This document shows positions 29,438 through 39,600 of a DNA stretch of 62,538 nt, in pieces. The position numbers and the translations under genes are program-made. How positions within the stretch are numbered: the stretch's first letter is position 1; the number at the start of each line of letters is the position of its first letter. The notes below the pieces were generated by a model that did no database searches, was not told the DNA's origin, and saw only the letters and a list, made by a program, of their open reading frames with translations. The DNA is from Isotricha intestinalis (Eukaryota; Ciliophora; Litostomatea; Vestibuliferida; Isotrichidae): the NCBI GenBank assembly GCA_023807065.1, contig JAJJLU010000374.1, positions 1 to 62,538 on the forward strand, in the 5' to 3' direction.

Positions 29438-30340
29438 TTAAATTCCATCATTTATAGAATTATCTTTTGTTGATTCTTTTGAATTTTTTACAGTTAAATT
29501 ATCATCTTTTTTCAAATTATTATTGTTTAATAATTGATGTAATGAGAGTATAATATTTAAATTATTCTCACATAAAATATATTTTTTTTTAAATAATTGT
29601 ATTCCATAAATTTCATCAAAAATTTCATAATCTAAACAATTATAAATTTCCAATATTTTTTTTATTATAGTAATAGCTGTAATATAAGAAGAAAATTCCA
29701 ATGAATTATTATCTTCAATAATAATATCTAAATAATTAATACAAGAATAATAAATGTTACAAATATTACAATTGTTTTCTTTATAAAAAAGCCCAAGAGA
29801 AAAAAATAAATTTATATAATCTAAAATAGAATATTTTCCTAAATCATAATTTAAACATTTTATACATAAAGATTTAATATTTTCGAATTTTTTATTTTTA
29901 ATATATGAATTAAATCTTTCTAAATCACTTTTATTATTATTAAATAAATAACAATCATTAAATTGTACTGAATAAAAAAGACAAACACTACAAATTTTTT
30001 CAATAATATTAATAGAAATATTATTATGAAGATAAATATTATCAATGTAATTTAAAGCTTTATGAAAAATTTCTTTAGGAAAAGAAAAAAATTCACTTTC
30101 AATTTTAAGAAAATTAATTGCATATTTCCTATTATTTAAATATGTAATTGTATAATTATTTCTTCTATCAATTATATATTTATTTGGTTTAAATTTTAAA
30201 AGAAGAGGATCAATTGAAAAACTTTTTATTAAATTTGAAGAAATTGATAATAATGTTTTTTTTTTATATGAAAGACAAAAACATTTTGAACAATATAATA
30301 CATTTGATTTTTTACTCTGATGAAAATGGTGATCACACAT
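29438..30340 (-). CDS. Cyclin-like protein with N-terminal CxHHxH/CxxC motif
   Basis: A 300-aa protein. The N-terminus MCDHHFHQ...LYCSKC places Cys2, His4/His5/His7, Cys17 and Cys20 where they could bind zinc. Residues about 85-200 resemble a cyclin box: FPKEIFHKALNYIDNIYLHN followed by ISINIIEKICSVCLFYSVQF matches the helix 1-3 pattern of cyclins (LFHLAVNYLDRFL... LLGAACLLLAAKF), and a second helical set follows (LGKYSILDYINLFFSLGLFY). The tail is Asn/Lys/Ser-rich. Function could be Cdk binding or TFIIB-like transcription; the Cys/His N-terminus does not decide it because TFIIB zinc ribbons have four Cys. The ATG is the first in frame and the Cys/His motif directly follows it, supporting the start. 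Confidence 0.62.
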   Translation of the reverse strand: MCDHHFHQSKKSNVLYCSKCFCLSYKKKTLLSISSNLIKSFSIDPLLLKFKPNKYIIDRRNNYTITYLNNRKYAINFLKIESEFFSFPKEIFHKALNYIDNIYLHNNISINIIEKICSVCLFYSVQFNDCYLFNNNKSDLERFNSYIKNKKFENIKSLCIKCLNYDLGKYSILDYINLFFSLGLFYKENNCNICNIYYSCINYLDIIIEDNNSLEFSSYITAITIIKKILEIYNCLDYEIFDEIYGIQLFKKKYILCENNLNIILSLHQLLNNNNLKKDDNLTVKNSKESTKDNSINDGI

Positions 30341-30661
30341 TTTATTAAAAGTATTTTTTTTTTTGATATTTTACTTTACATAATATAATATTTAATTATT
30401 ATTTATTAAATTATTATTTAATATATTTAAATTAAATAGATAATAATATAATAATATATTCTTAAATTAAATATTATTATCACCAACATTATTTCATTGA
30501 TTTTTATCTTTAATTAGTAATATAAGATTTTTTTATTTTTAATAAAATCTTTAATTTTAAATTTTATCGAATTTAAATTTATATTTCTTTAAAAGTTTTT
30601 TAACCTTAATTATTGTTTTTATTTAATTATTTATTCCTGATTATTAAATAAAAAATTCAAA
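30341..30661. promoter_or_regulatory. Divergent promoter region, cyclin-like / FCP1-like
   Basis: This 321-bp A/T-rich spacer lies between divergent start codons and presumably holds both promoters. It is rich in TAATA-type tracts. No discrete motif is recognised. Confidence 0.4.
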
Positions 30662-32962
30662 ATGGACTCATTTGTATTAAAAAATAAAAGTGAGTTTGCC
30701 AAAACAATTTCAAAAAGTAAATTAATGGAAAGAACTTTTGAAAAAAATAAAATGGCAATAAGAGTAAATTTAAAGCCAAAAGTAAATTTAATATATAATG
30801 ATATTGCTCCAAACAAAGAAAAAACGAAACAAATAATGTCGAATTTATTAAGACCAACCTTATCAGAAAAGTATTTTAATATAGAAAAAAAATTAGAAAA
30901 AGATTATATGAATATTACTCCAAATAATAATAAAAAGGATATTTTATTAAATACTAATTATATTGATAATAAAACTATTGAAAATAAAGTTTCTGTTAAA
31001 AAACCAGTTATGAATGTTTTTAAATATACTTGTGAAATTCACAATAAAAAAAATAATAATAATAAAAATATTAATCATAATAAAAGAGGTTCTTTAGATT
31101 TAAAATATGAGAAAATAAATTTAAATTTAGGAAATACTCCTGTTAAAAAAAAATTAAATTTATTTGAAGATTATACAAATAATAAAGTAAATAAACATAA
31201 TAAAATATCATCATCATTAGATATTTATGATGTAGATAATTTAAACATAAATAATTTAGATAAAAAAGAAAGTTCATTTAATGAAAATGAAGAATTAGAT
31301 GAAAATAATTTAGAATTAGATTTACAAATAAATAATATTTATTCAAATAATAATAATATAAAAAAATCAAGAAATGATATAATAACAAATTTAAACAGAA
31401 CCAATAATTCTTATAATAATAATAATAATAAAAATAATAACAATAATATAATAAAACCATATTTAACAGATTTAAATATAGGGAAAAAATCAATGAAAAA
31501 TATAATAACAAAAAGGGTTTTTCTGCCTTTAAATGATATAAAACAAACAAATAATAAAGAAGAAAATTATTATCCTTTAACAGAAAGATGTGAATCAAGA
31601 TTAATAAAATCAAAAAGTAATTATTTAAATAAAAATATAAAAAGAAATTCTTCAAATGATAATTTAACAATTTCGGAAGAAAATGAAAGTATTAATAGTA
31701 AAGATGAAAATAATAAAGAAATTTTAACAACAACTATTAGAATAGAAGATTTAATTGTTTTAGAAGAAAAATTTTCTAATATATTATTAAACTTTAAAAA
31801 TATTTCTCAATTAAAAAAATTTTGTTTAGAATGGATGACTTTTTATAATTATTCTACTTTTTTTAATGTTTTTGAAAATTTTTTTTCTGATTCTCAAATT
31901 AAAGAAAAAAATATTGCTCATGAATATTCAGTTTTAGAATTTTTATCTATTATTGTTTTATATGAAGTTTTAAAAGACAATAAAATAAATCAATCTACTT
32001 TAAATTCCTTAAATAAACTAATTTATTGGGTTAATCAAAATTTTCTTATTGTATGTGATTATATTATTTTTATTCTTCCTTCTTTTACTAAAAAAAGTTC
32101 TTGGGTTTTAAAATTAAATTTAATTTTAGAAAAGAAAAAAGAAAAAAATATATTAAATATTCCTCATTTAGAATTATTAAAAAATGGAAATAATAATATA
32201 ACAATGTTAATGAAAAATATTTTAAGATTATATACTTCAAATAATAATATTAATGCTAATGAATTATTATTTTATTTAAGTCGAAGTAGTAGAATTTATA
32301 TAAATACATTAAATGAATTTTTTAAAAAGAAAATACATTTAGAAGATAATATAGAAAAACAATTTTTAAATGGAATTTCTAAAAATAAATATAATAATAA
32401 TAATAAAATACCATATTTAAATAAAAAAAAAGACAAAAAAAAATTATTTACATTAGTTTTAGATTTAGATGAAACAATAATAAGTTATCATAAAGAAAAA
32501 GGAAAATTTATTCCTCGTCCAGGATTAAATATATTTTTAACAGAAATAAGTAAAATATATGAAATTATTATATTTACATCATCAACTCAAAATTATGCAG
32601 ATCCAATATTAGATATAATAGATAAAAATAATATTTTTTTCGAAAAAAGATTATATAGACAACATACTTTATTTATAAATGATACTTTTATAAAAGATTT
32701 AAGTAAATTAGGAAGAGATTTATCTAAAGTAGTTATTATTGATAATAGACCTCAAAGCTTTGAATTACAAAAAGAAAATGGGATTTACATTAGAAGCTTT
32801 TATGGAGATAATAAATATGATAATGCTTTAATTAATTTAATTCCTATTTTAAAAACTATTGCAAAAAGTAGTTTTAATGATGTTAGAGAAGAAATTAAAA
32901 AATTAAAAAATGATATTTTTATTAAAGTTACTACTGATTTAAGTGATGGAAATTATATATAA
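30662..32962 (+). CDS. FCP1/SCP-type (NIF, HAD) phosphatase with long N-terminus
   Basis: A 766-aa protein. The catalytic domain at about 595-745 carries the HAD signature LVLDLDETIISYH, with nucleophile Asp601, Asp603 and Thr605. It also has PRPGLNIFLTEIS, IIFTSSTQNYADPILDII, LYRQHTLF and the distal VVIIDNRPQSFELQKENGI with the metal-binding Asp. This is the SCP/Dullard/NIF family, which removes phosphate from Ser residues such as those of the RNA polymerase II CTD, SMADs or lipin. The N-terminal 350 residues are Asn/Lys-rich and disordered. Residues about 355-560 form a helical region (LIVLEEKFSNILLNFKNISQ; YSVLEFLSIIVLYEVLKDNK) of unknown function that is not part of animal SCPs. No BRCT domain is present, unlike FCP1. 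The ATG has a good AAA-ATG context. Confidence 0.93.
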   Translation: MDSFVLKNKSEFAKTISKSKLMERTFEKNKMAIRVNLKPKVNLIYNDIAPNKEKTKQIMSNLLRPTLSEKYFNIEKKLEKDYMNITPNNNKKDILLNTNYIDNKTIENKVSVKKPVMNVFKYTCEIHNKKNNNNKNINHNKRGSLDLKYEKINLNLGNTPVKKKLNLFEDYTNNKVNKHNKISSSLDIYDVDNLNINNLDKKESSFNENEELDENNLELDLQINNIYSNNNNIKKSRNDIITNLNRTNNSYNNNNNKNNNNNIIKPYLTDLNIGKKSMKNIITKRVFLPLNDIKQTNNKEENYYPLTERCESRLIKSKSNYLNKNIKRNSSNDNLTISEENESINSKDENNKEILTTTIRIEDLIVLEEKFSNILLNFKNISQLKKFCLEWMTFYNYSTFFNVFENFFSDSQIKEKNIAHEYSVLEFLSIIVLYEVLKDNKINQSTLNSLNKLIYWVNQNFLIVCDYIIFILPSFTKKSSWVLKLNLILEKKKEKNILNIPHLELLKNGNNNITMLMKNILRLYTSNNNINANELLFYLSRSSRIYINTLNEFFKKKIHLEDNIEKQFLNGISKNKYNNNNKIPYLNKKKDKKKLFTLVLDLDETIISYHKEKGKFIPRPGLNIFLTEISKIYEIIIFTSSTQNYADPILDIIDKNNIFFEKRLYRQHTLFINDTFIKDLSKLGRDLSKVVIIDNRPQSFELQKENGIYIRSFYGDNKYDNALINLIPILKTIAKSSFNDVREEIKKLKNDIFIKVTTDLSDGNYI

Positions 32963-33027
32963 ATAATTAATTATTTTTTTTGGTTTTACATAAACAAAGT
33001 ATATATTACTTTTATAAAAGAAAATAT

Positions 33028-34554
33028 TTAAATCGACCATACTTTAATTTCCATTGATGAAGTATAAATTTTATTTTTTATTTTTATCATATCATAAATA
33101 CAACTGTTATGTAAATTTTCTTTTTTTGAAATACAAGTCATTTTAGGAATTAACCATTCTTTTATTTCATTATATCCACCACTTGAAAGTAAAATATTAT
33201 TATTTAAATTAATAATTGAAGTCACATAACTTTTATGAGCATAAATTTCACAAATTTTTTGATAAGTATTTATATTACAAATACATATTATTCCTTTCAA
33301 ACCTCCTATAAATAAATATTTATCATTATATTCCATTGAATTATTATTATAACAATGAATATTTTTTATTATTCCTTTTATTGAAAAATTTTCTATATTC
33401 CAAAAATAAATTAATTTATCTCTACTTGCAGAAATTAATATATTATTTTTTTTAATTAATAATATATTAACTATACTATCATTATGATTATTAATTGTTC
33501 TAATATTTATATTATTATTCCATATTTTTAAAGTTGAATCATCTGAACATGAAATAAGATAATTTTCTTTATATTCATAAACTTTATTAACACTTAAAGT
33601 ATGATTTAAAAGAATATTAATTTGAAATAAATTATTATTTTTATATTCCCATATTTTTAAACTTTTATCTTTTGAACAAGATATAATATTTCCATTTTTT
33701 ATTTGAGTTATATAATTAATATCTAAATCATGTGCTTTTGTTTTTGATAAAATTTTATATGTTTCATTGTTATATATATTTATGTAATTATCCATTGAAC
33801 ATGATGCTATATTTCCATCATTCAATTGTATTATATGAGATATTATTTTCTTATGTTCTGATATTGTCTCTTCATTTATTAAGAAATCTATTCTTTTTGG
33901 ATTTTTTCTTTCTTTTTTTAAATTTATTGGTTTTGAATTATTTAATATTTTAAATAATTTTTCTCTTTTTTCTTCTAAATTTAATTCATTTAAATTTAAT
34001 TCATAAAAAATAAAATTTGAATTATTTAATAAATTACTTATATTCTGGTAATTAATATTATTTTTTGCATTATTATATAAATTCTTAATTTGATTTAATA
34101 TATTAAAATTCTTTTCTTTAAAATTAATATATTCTTTTTCTATATTTTCAATTATAGTTTTATATTCTAGAATTATATTTTCTTTTATTTCAAATAAATA
34201 TTTCAAAATATAATTTTCAAAGTCATTAATATTATTTTTAATTTCTTCTAAATTAAAATCTGGAAAATCAATAATAAAATGATTAATATGTTTTTCATTT
34301 TTGCATAATTTACAAATATTTTCTTTACAATTCATACAATATGAAATAAAATCTTGTAAATGAATTGTACATTTACCTTCAATATTTGTTATATTTTTTA
34401 CAATAAATTTTTTTAAAAAATCATCATAATTATCAGAAAATTTTCCACAATGACATAAATAATTAATATATAATTCTTCATTTTTACCTCTTATTATTTT
34501 AAAAAAAGGTTGATTTTTACAAATAGGACAAATAAAATAATAAATTTTATCCAT
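33028..34554 (-). CDS. B-box zinc finger + seven-bladed WD40 protein
   Basis: A 508-aa protein. An N-terminal Cys-rich motif (Cys9, Cys12, Cys34, Cys36; FICPIC ... YLCHCGKF) precedes a B-box (Cys62, His65, Cys73, Cys76, Cys81, Cys84, His89, His92). A coiled-coil region follows (about 100-215). Seven WD40 blades fill about 225-508, each with the inner-strand signature: IASCSMDNYINIYN, IISCSKDKSLKIWE, LISCSDDSTLKIWN, LISASRDKLIYFWN, LFIGGLKGIICICN, LLSSGGYNEIKEWL and the end IYTSSMEIKVWSI. It resembles a TRIM protein whose RING is replaced by a different zinc motif, so E3 activity is not implied. The first motif is shared with the paralogue at 44709-46562. The gene is convergent with the phosphatase gene, 65 bp away. 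Confidence 0.88.
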   Translation of the reverse strand: MDKIYYFICPICKNQPFFKIIRGKNEELYINYLCHCGKFSDNYDDFLKKFIVKNITNIEGKCTIHLQDFISYCMNCKENICKLCKNEKHINHFIIDFPDFNLEEIKNNINDFENYILKYLFEIKENIILEYKTIIENIEKEYINFKEKNFNILNQIKNLYNNAKNNINYQNISNLLNNSNFIFYELNLNELNLEEKREKLFKILNNSKPINLKKERKNPKRIDFLINEETISEHKKIISHIIQLNDGNIASCSMDNYINIYNNETYKILSKTKAHDLDINYITQIKNGNIISCSKDKSLKIWEYKNNNLFQINILLNHTLSVNKVYEYKENYLISCSDDSTLKIWNNNINIRTINNHNDSIVNILLIKKNNILISASRDKLIYFWNIENFSIKGIIKNIHCYNNNSMEYNDKYLFIGGLKGIICICNINTYQKICEIYAHKSYVTSIINLNNNILLSSGGYNEIKEWLIPKMTCISKKENLHNSCIYDMIKIKNKIYTSSMEIKVWSI

Positions 34555-34633
34555 TTTAAATTATTTTAATTTATTATATTAAATAATTTACGAAATTTAA
34601 TGTATCTATTAATTAATATGAAACTTCTATATT

Positions 34634-36532
34634 TTATTCTTCATTTTCCATTTCTTCTTCTTCATTATTCTTTTTTGCTTCTTCATTTTCCTTTTCTTCT
34701 TCTTCATTTTCTTTTTCTTCTTCGTTTTCCTTTTTTTCTTCTTCATTTTCCTTTTCTTCTTCATTTTCCTTTTCTTCTTCATTTTCCTTTTCTTCTTCAT
34801 TTTCCTTTTCTTCTTCATTTTCTTTTTCTTCTTCATTTTCTTTTTCTTCTTTTTTATCATTGTTTTGATTAAAATTAATAGTCAAAGTATTATCACTGAC
34901 ATCACTTTCCCTAATAATTTTAGTATATCCATTAAAAATATTTTCAAAATTATTATCTTTTCTTTGATTTTTATCCTTATTTTCCATAATTTGATTTTCC
35001 TTTTCTTCAATTTCTTTTATAGTTTCAGGTAAAGCAATACCATTAGTTTCAGGCATAAAAATCATTAAAATAAATTGAGTAACATTTAAAACAGCCATAA
35101 AAAAAAATAATTGTTTCTCAGTTAACAATTCAATAATAATAGGAAAGACAGTTCCTCCAATATTATCGAAACTAGTATTAATTCCAAACCCAATAGCTCT
35201 AACACAAGTTGGATAATTTTCAAGAAAATAAGTATAAATAATAGAAAAAATAGCAGAAATGGAAAATTTCAAGAAAAGAATATTTATAATTTTACTGAAA
35301 TCATTTTCAAAATTAAAAAATAAAAAAACAGTAAAAGATAAAAAACTTATAAAATATAATAATATAATAGTACCTTTTCTTCCTAATTTAGTATTTATAA
35401 TCCAACCACTTAAAATTCCTACAAAAACTTCAAAAGAATAAAATAACATTCCATTAGTAAAAATATCACCAGGTAAATTTTTCATTGAAATTGATACTCC
35501 ATTATAAGAACCTGATATACAAAAACCTAAATAACATAATATTAAAAATTTATATCTTATTGAAGGATATTTTATTAAACTTAAAGCTCCTATATTTTCC
35601 TTTTCTTTTTCTATTAAGAGTAATTCTTCTGAATCATCTGTATTTTTTTTATTTTTCTTTTTCTTATTTTTAATATCATCAATTAACTCATCAATAATTG
35701 TTTTATATTCATCAGAATTTATTTTTTCCATAAATTCTTTTTCAATGTGATGAAATTTACTTATATTTAAAAGAGTTTCAAGACCTTCTTTAAAATTTCC
35801 TTTAAAAAAAAAATATCTTGGACTTTCAAAAGAAAAAATAAGAAAAAGAATAAGCATAGAAAATGCAATAATAGAATTAACAATAAAAACTTTTTGCCAA
35901 GTTTTCAAATGAATAAATAAAGGAAAATAAACTAAACCACAAGCAGGAAAACCAGAATTAATAAAAGTACCAAAATTACCTCTTAATTTACTATTTGTAA
36001 CTTCTTCAACCATCATTAACATAGTATAATTAATATATGTATTTAAAGCATTTAAAATAAAATTTCCCAGCATCACAAAATAGAAACTTTTCATAAAAGC
36101 AACCCAAGTATTTAATATAATATATAATATTAAAGAATAAATTATTGTATTTTTTCTTCCAAAATAATCAGCAAAAAAATTTAATGTTATTGAACCTAAA
36201 AAGCTTCCTGAAAAATTTAAAGTACCAATTAAACCTGTTTTAAATCGATCACATGAAATATTAAATTCATTAACCCAACTATATTTATCTATTTTAGATA
36301 TATTATATAGTGATTTATCCCATGTACATATTGTATAATTTAAATGAGAGGTTTTTATCTCTTTTGTTTTTGGATCTATATATATTATTTCTGGAGTCTT
36401 TTCTAAAAATGGTAATGCTATTGATACCATCATATTATTTATCCATGATATAAATGATATGAATACTAAAATATATTGATATTTATTTTTTGTACCACAT
36501 AAATCTATTATTTTGTCTATTTTTTCATCCAT
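34634..36532 (-). CDS. MFS transporter, SLC22/organic-ion-like
   Basis: A 632-aa protein with about 12 membrane segments in residues 20-520. The MFS loop 2-3 motif is GSITLNFFADYFGRKNTIIY. After TM6 comes FSFESPRYFFFKGNFKEG, matching the ESPRWL motif of SLC22 and SV2-like carriers, and a long extracellular loop follows TM1 (about 45-105), as in organic cation/carnitine transporters. The mirrored motif in the second half is IINTKLGRKGTIILLY and the end is MPETNGIALPETIKEIE, as in SLC22 (PETKGxxLPETIEE). The substrate cannot be deduced. The cytosolic C-terminus (about 535-632) ends in a Glu-rich tandem repeat (EEKENE units). The start ATG fits a short N-terminus before TM1. Confidence 0.88.
   Translation of the reverse strand: MDEKIDKIIDLCGTKNKYQYILVFISFISWINNMMVSIALPFLEKTPEIIYIDPKTKEIKTSHLNYTICTWDKSLYNISKIDKYSWVNEFNISCDRFKTGLIGTLNFSGSFLGSITLNFFADYFGRKNTIIYSLILYIILNTWVAFMKSFYFVMLGNFILNALNTYINYTMLMMVEEVTNSKLRGNFGTFINSGFPACGLVYFPLFIHLKTWQKVFIVNSIIAFSMLILFLIFSFESPRYFFFKGNFKEGLETLLNISKFHHIEKEFMEKINSDEYKTIIDELIDDIKNKKKKNKKNTDDSEELLLIEKEKENIGALSLIKYPSIRYKFLILCYLGFCISGSYNGVSISMKNLPGDIFTNGMLFYSFEVFVGILSGWIINTKLGRKGTIILLYFISFLSFTVFLFFNFENDFSKIINILFLKFSISAIFSIIYTYFLENYPTCVRAIGFGINTSFDNIGGTVFPIIIELLTEKQLFFFMAVLNVTQFILMIFMPETNGIALPETIKEIEEKENQIMENKDKNQRKDNNFENIFNGYTKIIRESDVSDNTLTINFNQNNDKKEEKENEEEKENEEEKENEEEKENEEEKENEEEKENEEEKKENEEEKENEEEEKENEEAKKNNEEEEMENEE
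34645..34852 (-). repeat. 18-bp in-frame repeat encoding acidic EEKENE tail
   Basis: The 3' end of the transporter gene is a run of an 18-bp unit (on the plus strand TTTTCTTCTTCATTTTCC, with variants) encoding EEKENE about ten times. Copies near 34740-34850 are almost identical. The opposite strand stays open as a Phe/Leu/His-rich ORF that is not coding. Confidence 0.85.
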
Positions 36533-36624
36533 TTTTTTTCAAATAAATTTTAAAAATATTTATTTTTTTAAATTAAATTTTTAACCTATTAAAATTAAGA
36601 AATTATTAATTTTTAATAATATTA

Positions 36625-39600
36625 TCATGCTTCTATATTATTTTGAAGCTCATTTAGAGTTTTTTCATCAATTAATTCACTATTCTTTCTTTTAAAATGT
36701 ATAATAATGAATATAAGAACAAGTACAATTAAAATAACTAATAAAACAATTAAAACAATATGCCACCATTTAATTTCATTCTTTTCATCATTTTCTTTTT
36801 TTTTCTCTTTTGTAATATTAACAATAAAAGATTTATAACCAATAAATTCATTATCATCAATAACAACAGCACTTAAAGTACAATAATAACTATCATTATT
36901 ATTGTTTGTTAAAGTTAAATCTTTTTCATAATAATTATTTAATTCTTCGAAATAATATTCAAATGAATAAACAGGATGAATAGAATCAATAACACTAATT
37001 GTATCATTTACTACAATTGCATTTTCATTTTCATTGTAATTAAATATTTTAAGATAATATTTTGCTTTTATTAAATTTTGATTTTCTTTATTTGTTACTG
37101 AAGGGAATTTTAAATGTAATTTTATTTTATTTTCTTCCAATGTATAATTATTAATTATTATTCCTTCATTATCACCATAATTAGAATAATTTGTGAATTT
37201 TGTATTTCCTTTATCTGTTCTGTATTTAAATGAATAATAAATACTTTTATTTTCTATTATATTATCCTGATAAATTGAAAAAATTAAAGGTTCTGTTATA
37301 TTTTCTATATTAATATCTATGTTTTTCTTTCCTAAACCTTTACTTTCTTCATATTTTATATCTTCTAAATTCCTAGAAATTTGGGATATTTTTGCTTTTG
37401 AAATTGAAAATTTAATTTCTTCTGAGGAAGATAATTCAACTCTTATTTTTTTATCGTTTTCATATTTTTTTGTTAATTTAAATTCATTTTTATTATTTTT
37501 ACTATCTAAATTACCATTTAAATAAATATTATCAGGAGCAGAATAATCAATATTATTAACTTCAAGAACATTTAATTCAGCATTAACATTCTTAAATTTT
37601 TTAACATTAGAAGAATCAGCATCAATAACAATATATAAATAATTATTATTATTTTGAATTATATTTATTTTTTCTTTTTTTATTATTAACTTAGCAATTC
37701 CAAATCCACTTTCATATTTTCCTTCAAAAGAATTATTAACATTACCAGAATAAATAATACTTTCATCATTTCTTAATTTTTCTATGGTATTAACATCAAC
37801 AATAAAAGCTTTAATTATGAATAAACTTGTTTTACTTTCTGATAAATTATTAATTTCATTTAATTCTTTAATATTACTTATTCTAAAATTAATATTATAA
37901 TCATTATTATTTTTGTTAGGAAGTTGAGAATAAAATTCAATTGGAAATCCTTCTCCAGTTTTAAATTTAGCAGAACTTCCAATTGAAATTTTATTAATAT
38001 TTCTTGAATTAGTACCAATTTTAATATAACTATAAAATTTAAAAGTATTATCTTTTGTTTCTACTTTTATTTTTAAATTCTTATTATTCTCTTCACTTTG
38101 TAAATACATTGAGGCATATTTTCCACTTATAATTTGCATATTTTCATTATCATTTTCAAAACCAACTTTTCCTTCTCCATCAATAATATTTATATGAACT
38201 AAATGTTTTTGTCCAGATGGAATATTTAATAAAAGTTGTTTATTTGATTCTATATTAAAAGCTATTTTACTTTTAAAATGAATATTTGATTCTTTTATAT
38301 CTGTTTTAAATGTATTTAATAAAGTTATTGTTCCTTTTTCTGGAACTTCTACTTTTATTAATATATCTTCTCCTTCTTTTAAAGTTTGAAGAATATTATT
38401 TGAAATATTTAACATATTCTTTATAAAGTTTCCTTGTGTTGAATATTCAAATTTAATTGCTTCTTTTTTATTTAAATTTACTTTAGAAAAAGATAATATT
38501 AAATTATCAGATGAACTTGTACTTATAGCATAAATAAATAAATTTTGATTATTTTCTATAAAAGCTCTATTATTAACAACAGGAATTAAGAAAATACAAG
38601 CTTCATTATTATTTTTAGTTTCACATATTGTTTCTGTATTTGTATCAGTGTAAATATAATTATCAATATATGTATTATTTGCTCTTCCTCTAAAATTATA
38701 TTGAACTATTCCATCATTTAACCTATTTGTATAAATTCCAATATAAAGTGTTGTTCCTTTTAAATCTTCACTTAATTTTTTAATTATATTATTATTTATT
38801 TCAATTATATAATCTTTCCCGTCTAAAATTTTATAATAATCATTTTCATTTACATTTAATTTTGGTTTTGTATCAACATTAAGAGTAAAAATAACATTTT
38901 CAGAACCTGAAACATCAAAATAAATATTATGTGTACTATAAATAATATCCAAACGATAATATTCCATATTATTAATTTTTTCAATAGAATTTTGAATAAT
39001 TTCATTTAATTTAATGTTAACAACGTTATTATTATAATCTTTTTCAAAATAAAAAATAGAATAATCCATAAATAAATTACTTAATTTATAATTATCTTCA
39101 TATAATTCTTTAGGATAAACACCAATAAAAAGATAACAACCATTATCACATTTATTAGTTTCTTTTTTACTGAAAGAAACAGTTTGTTTAAAATTATCAA
39201 AAATTAAAGTTTCATCTTTTCCAGGTAAATCATATCTATTTTTCCAAGATTTTTTTTCTATTTTTACTATTTTTGCAGAAATTTCACCATTTATTCTTTT
39301 GTAATTAAAGTGAATTTCTCCTTCTGTATTTTTATTTAATTTTGCCATATAATATTGAGTTAAATCTAATTGAATAAAATCTTGTTTTAAATAATTTGGA
39401 ATTAATAATGATGGAATTTCTTTTGATGATTTTGGAATTATTTCTACATTAATGAATTTATCTTCTTTTGATTCATATGTTATTTCTAAAGTTAAATAAC
39501 ATATTTCATCTAAATTACAATTTTTTTCTATGAAATCTTCTTTTAGTTTTATATTTTTTACAGTTGAAATTTCCATTTCTTCTTCTTTTGATTTTCCAAT

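Noticed and set aside
34600..34872. Plus-strand Leu/Phe/His repeat ORF over the MFS tail
   Set aside because: It is the antisense reading of the 18-bp EEKENE repeat.
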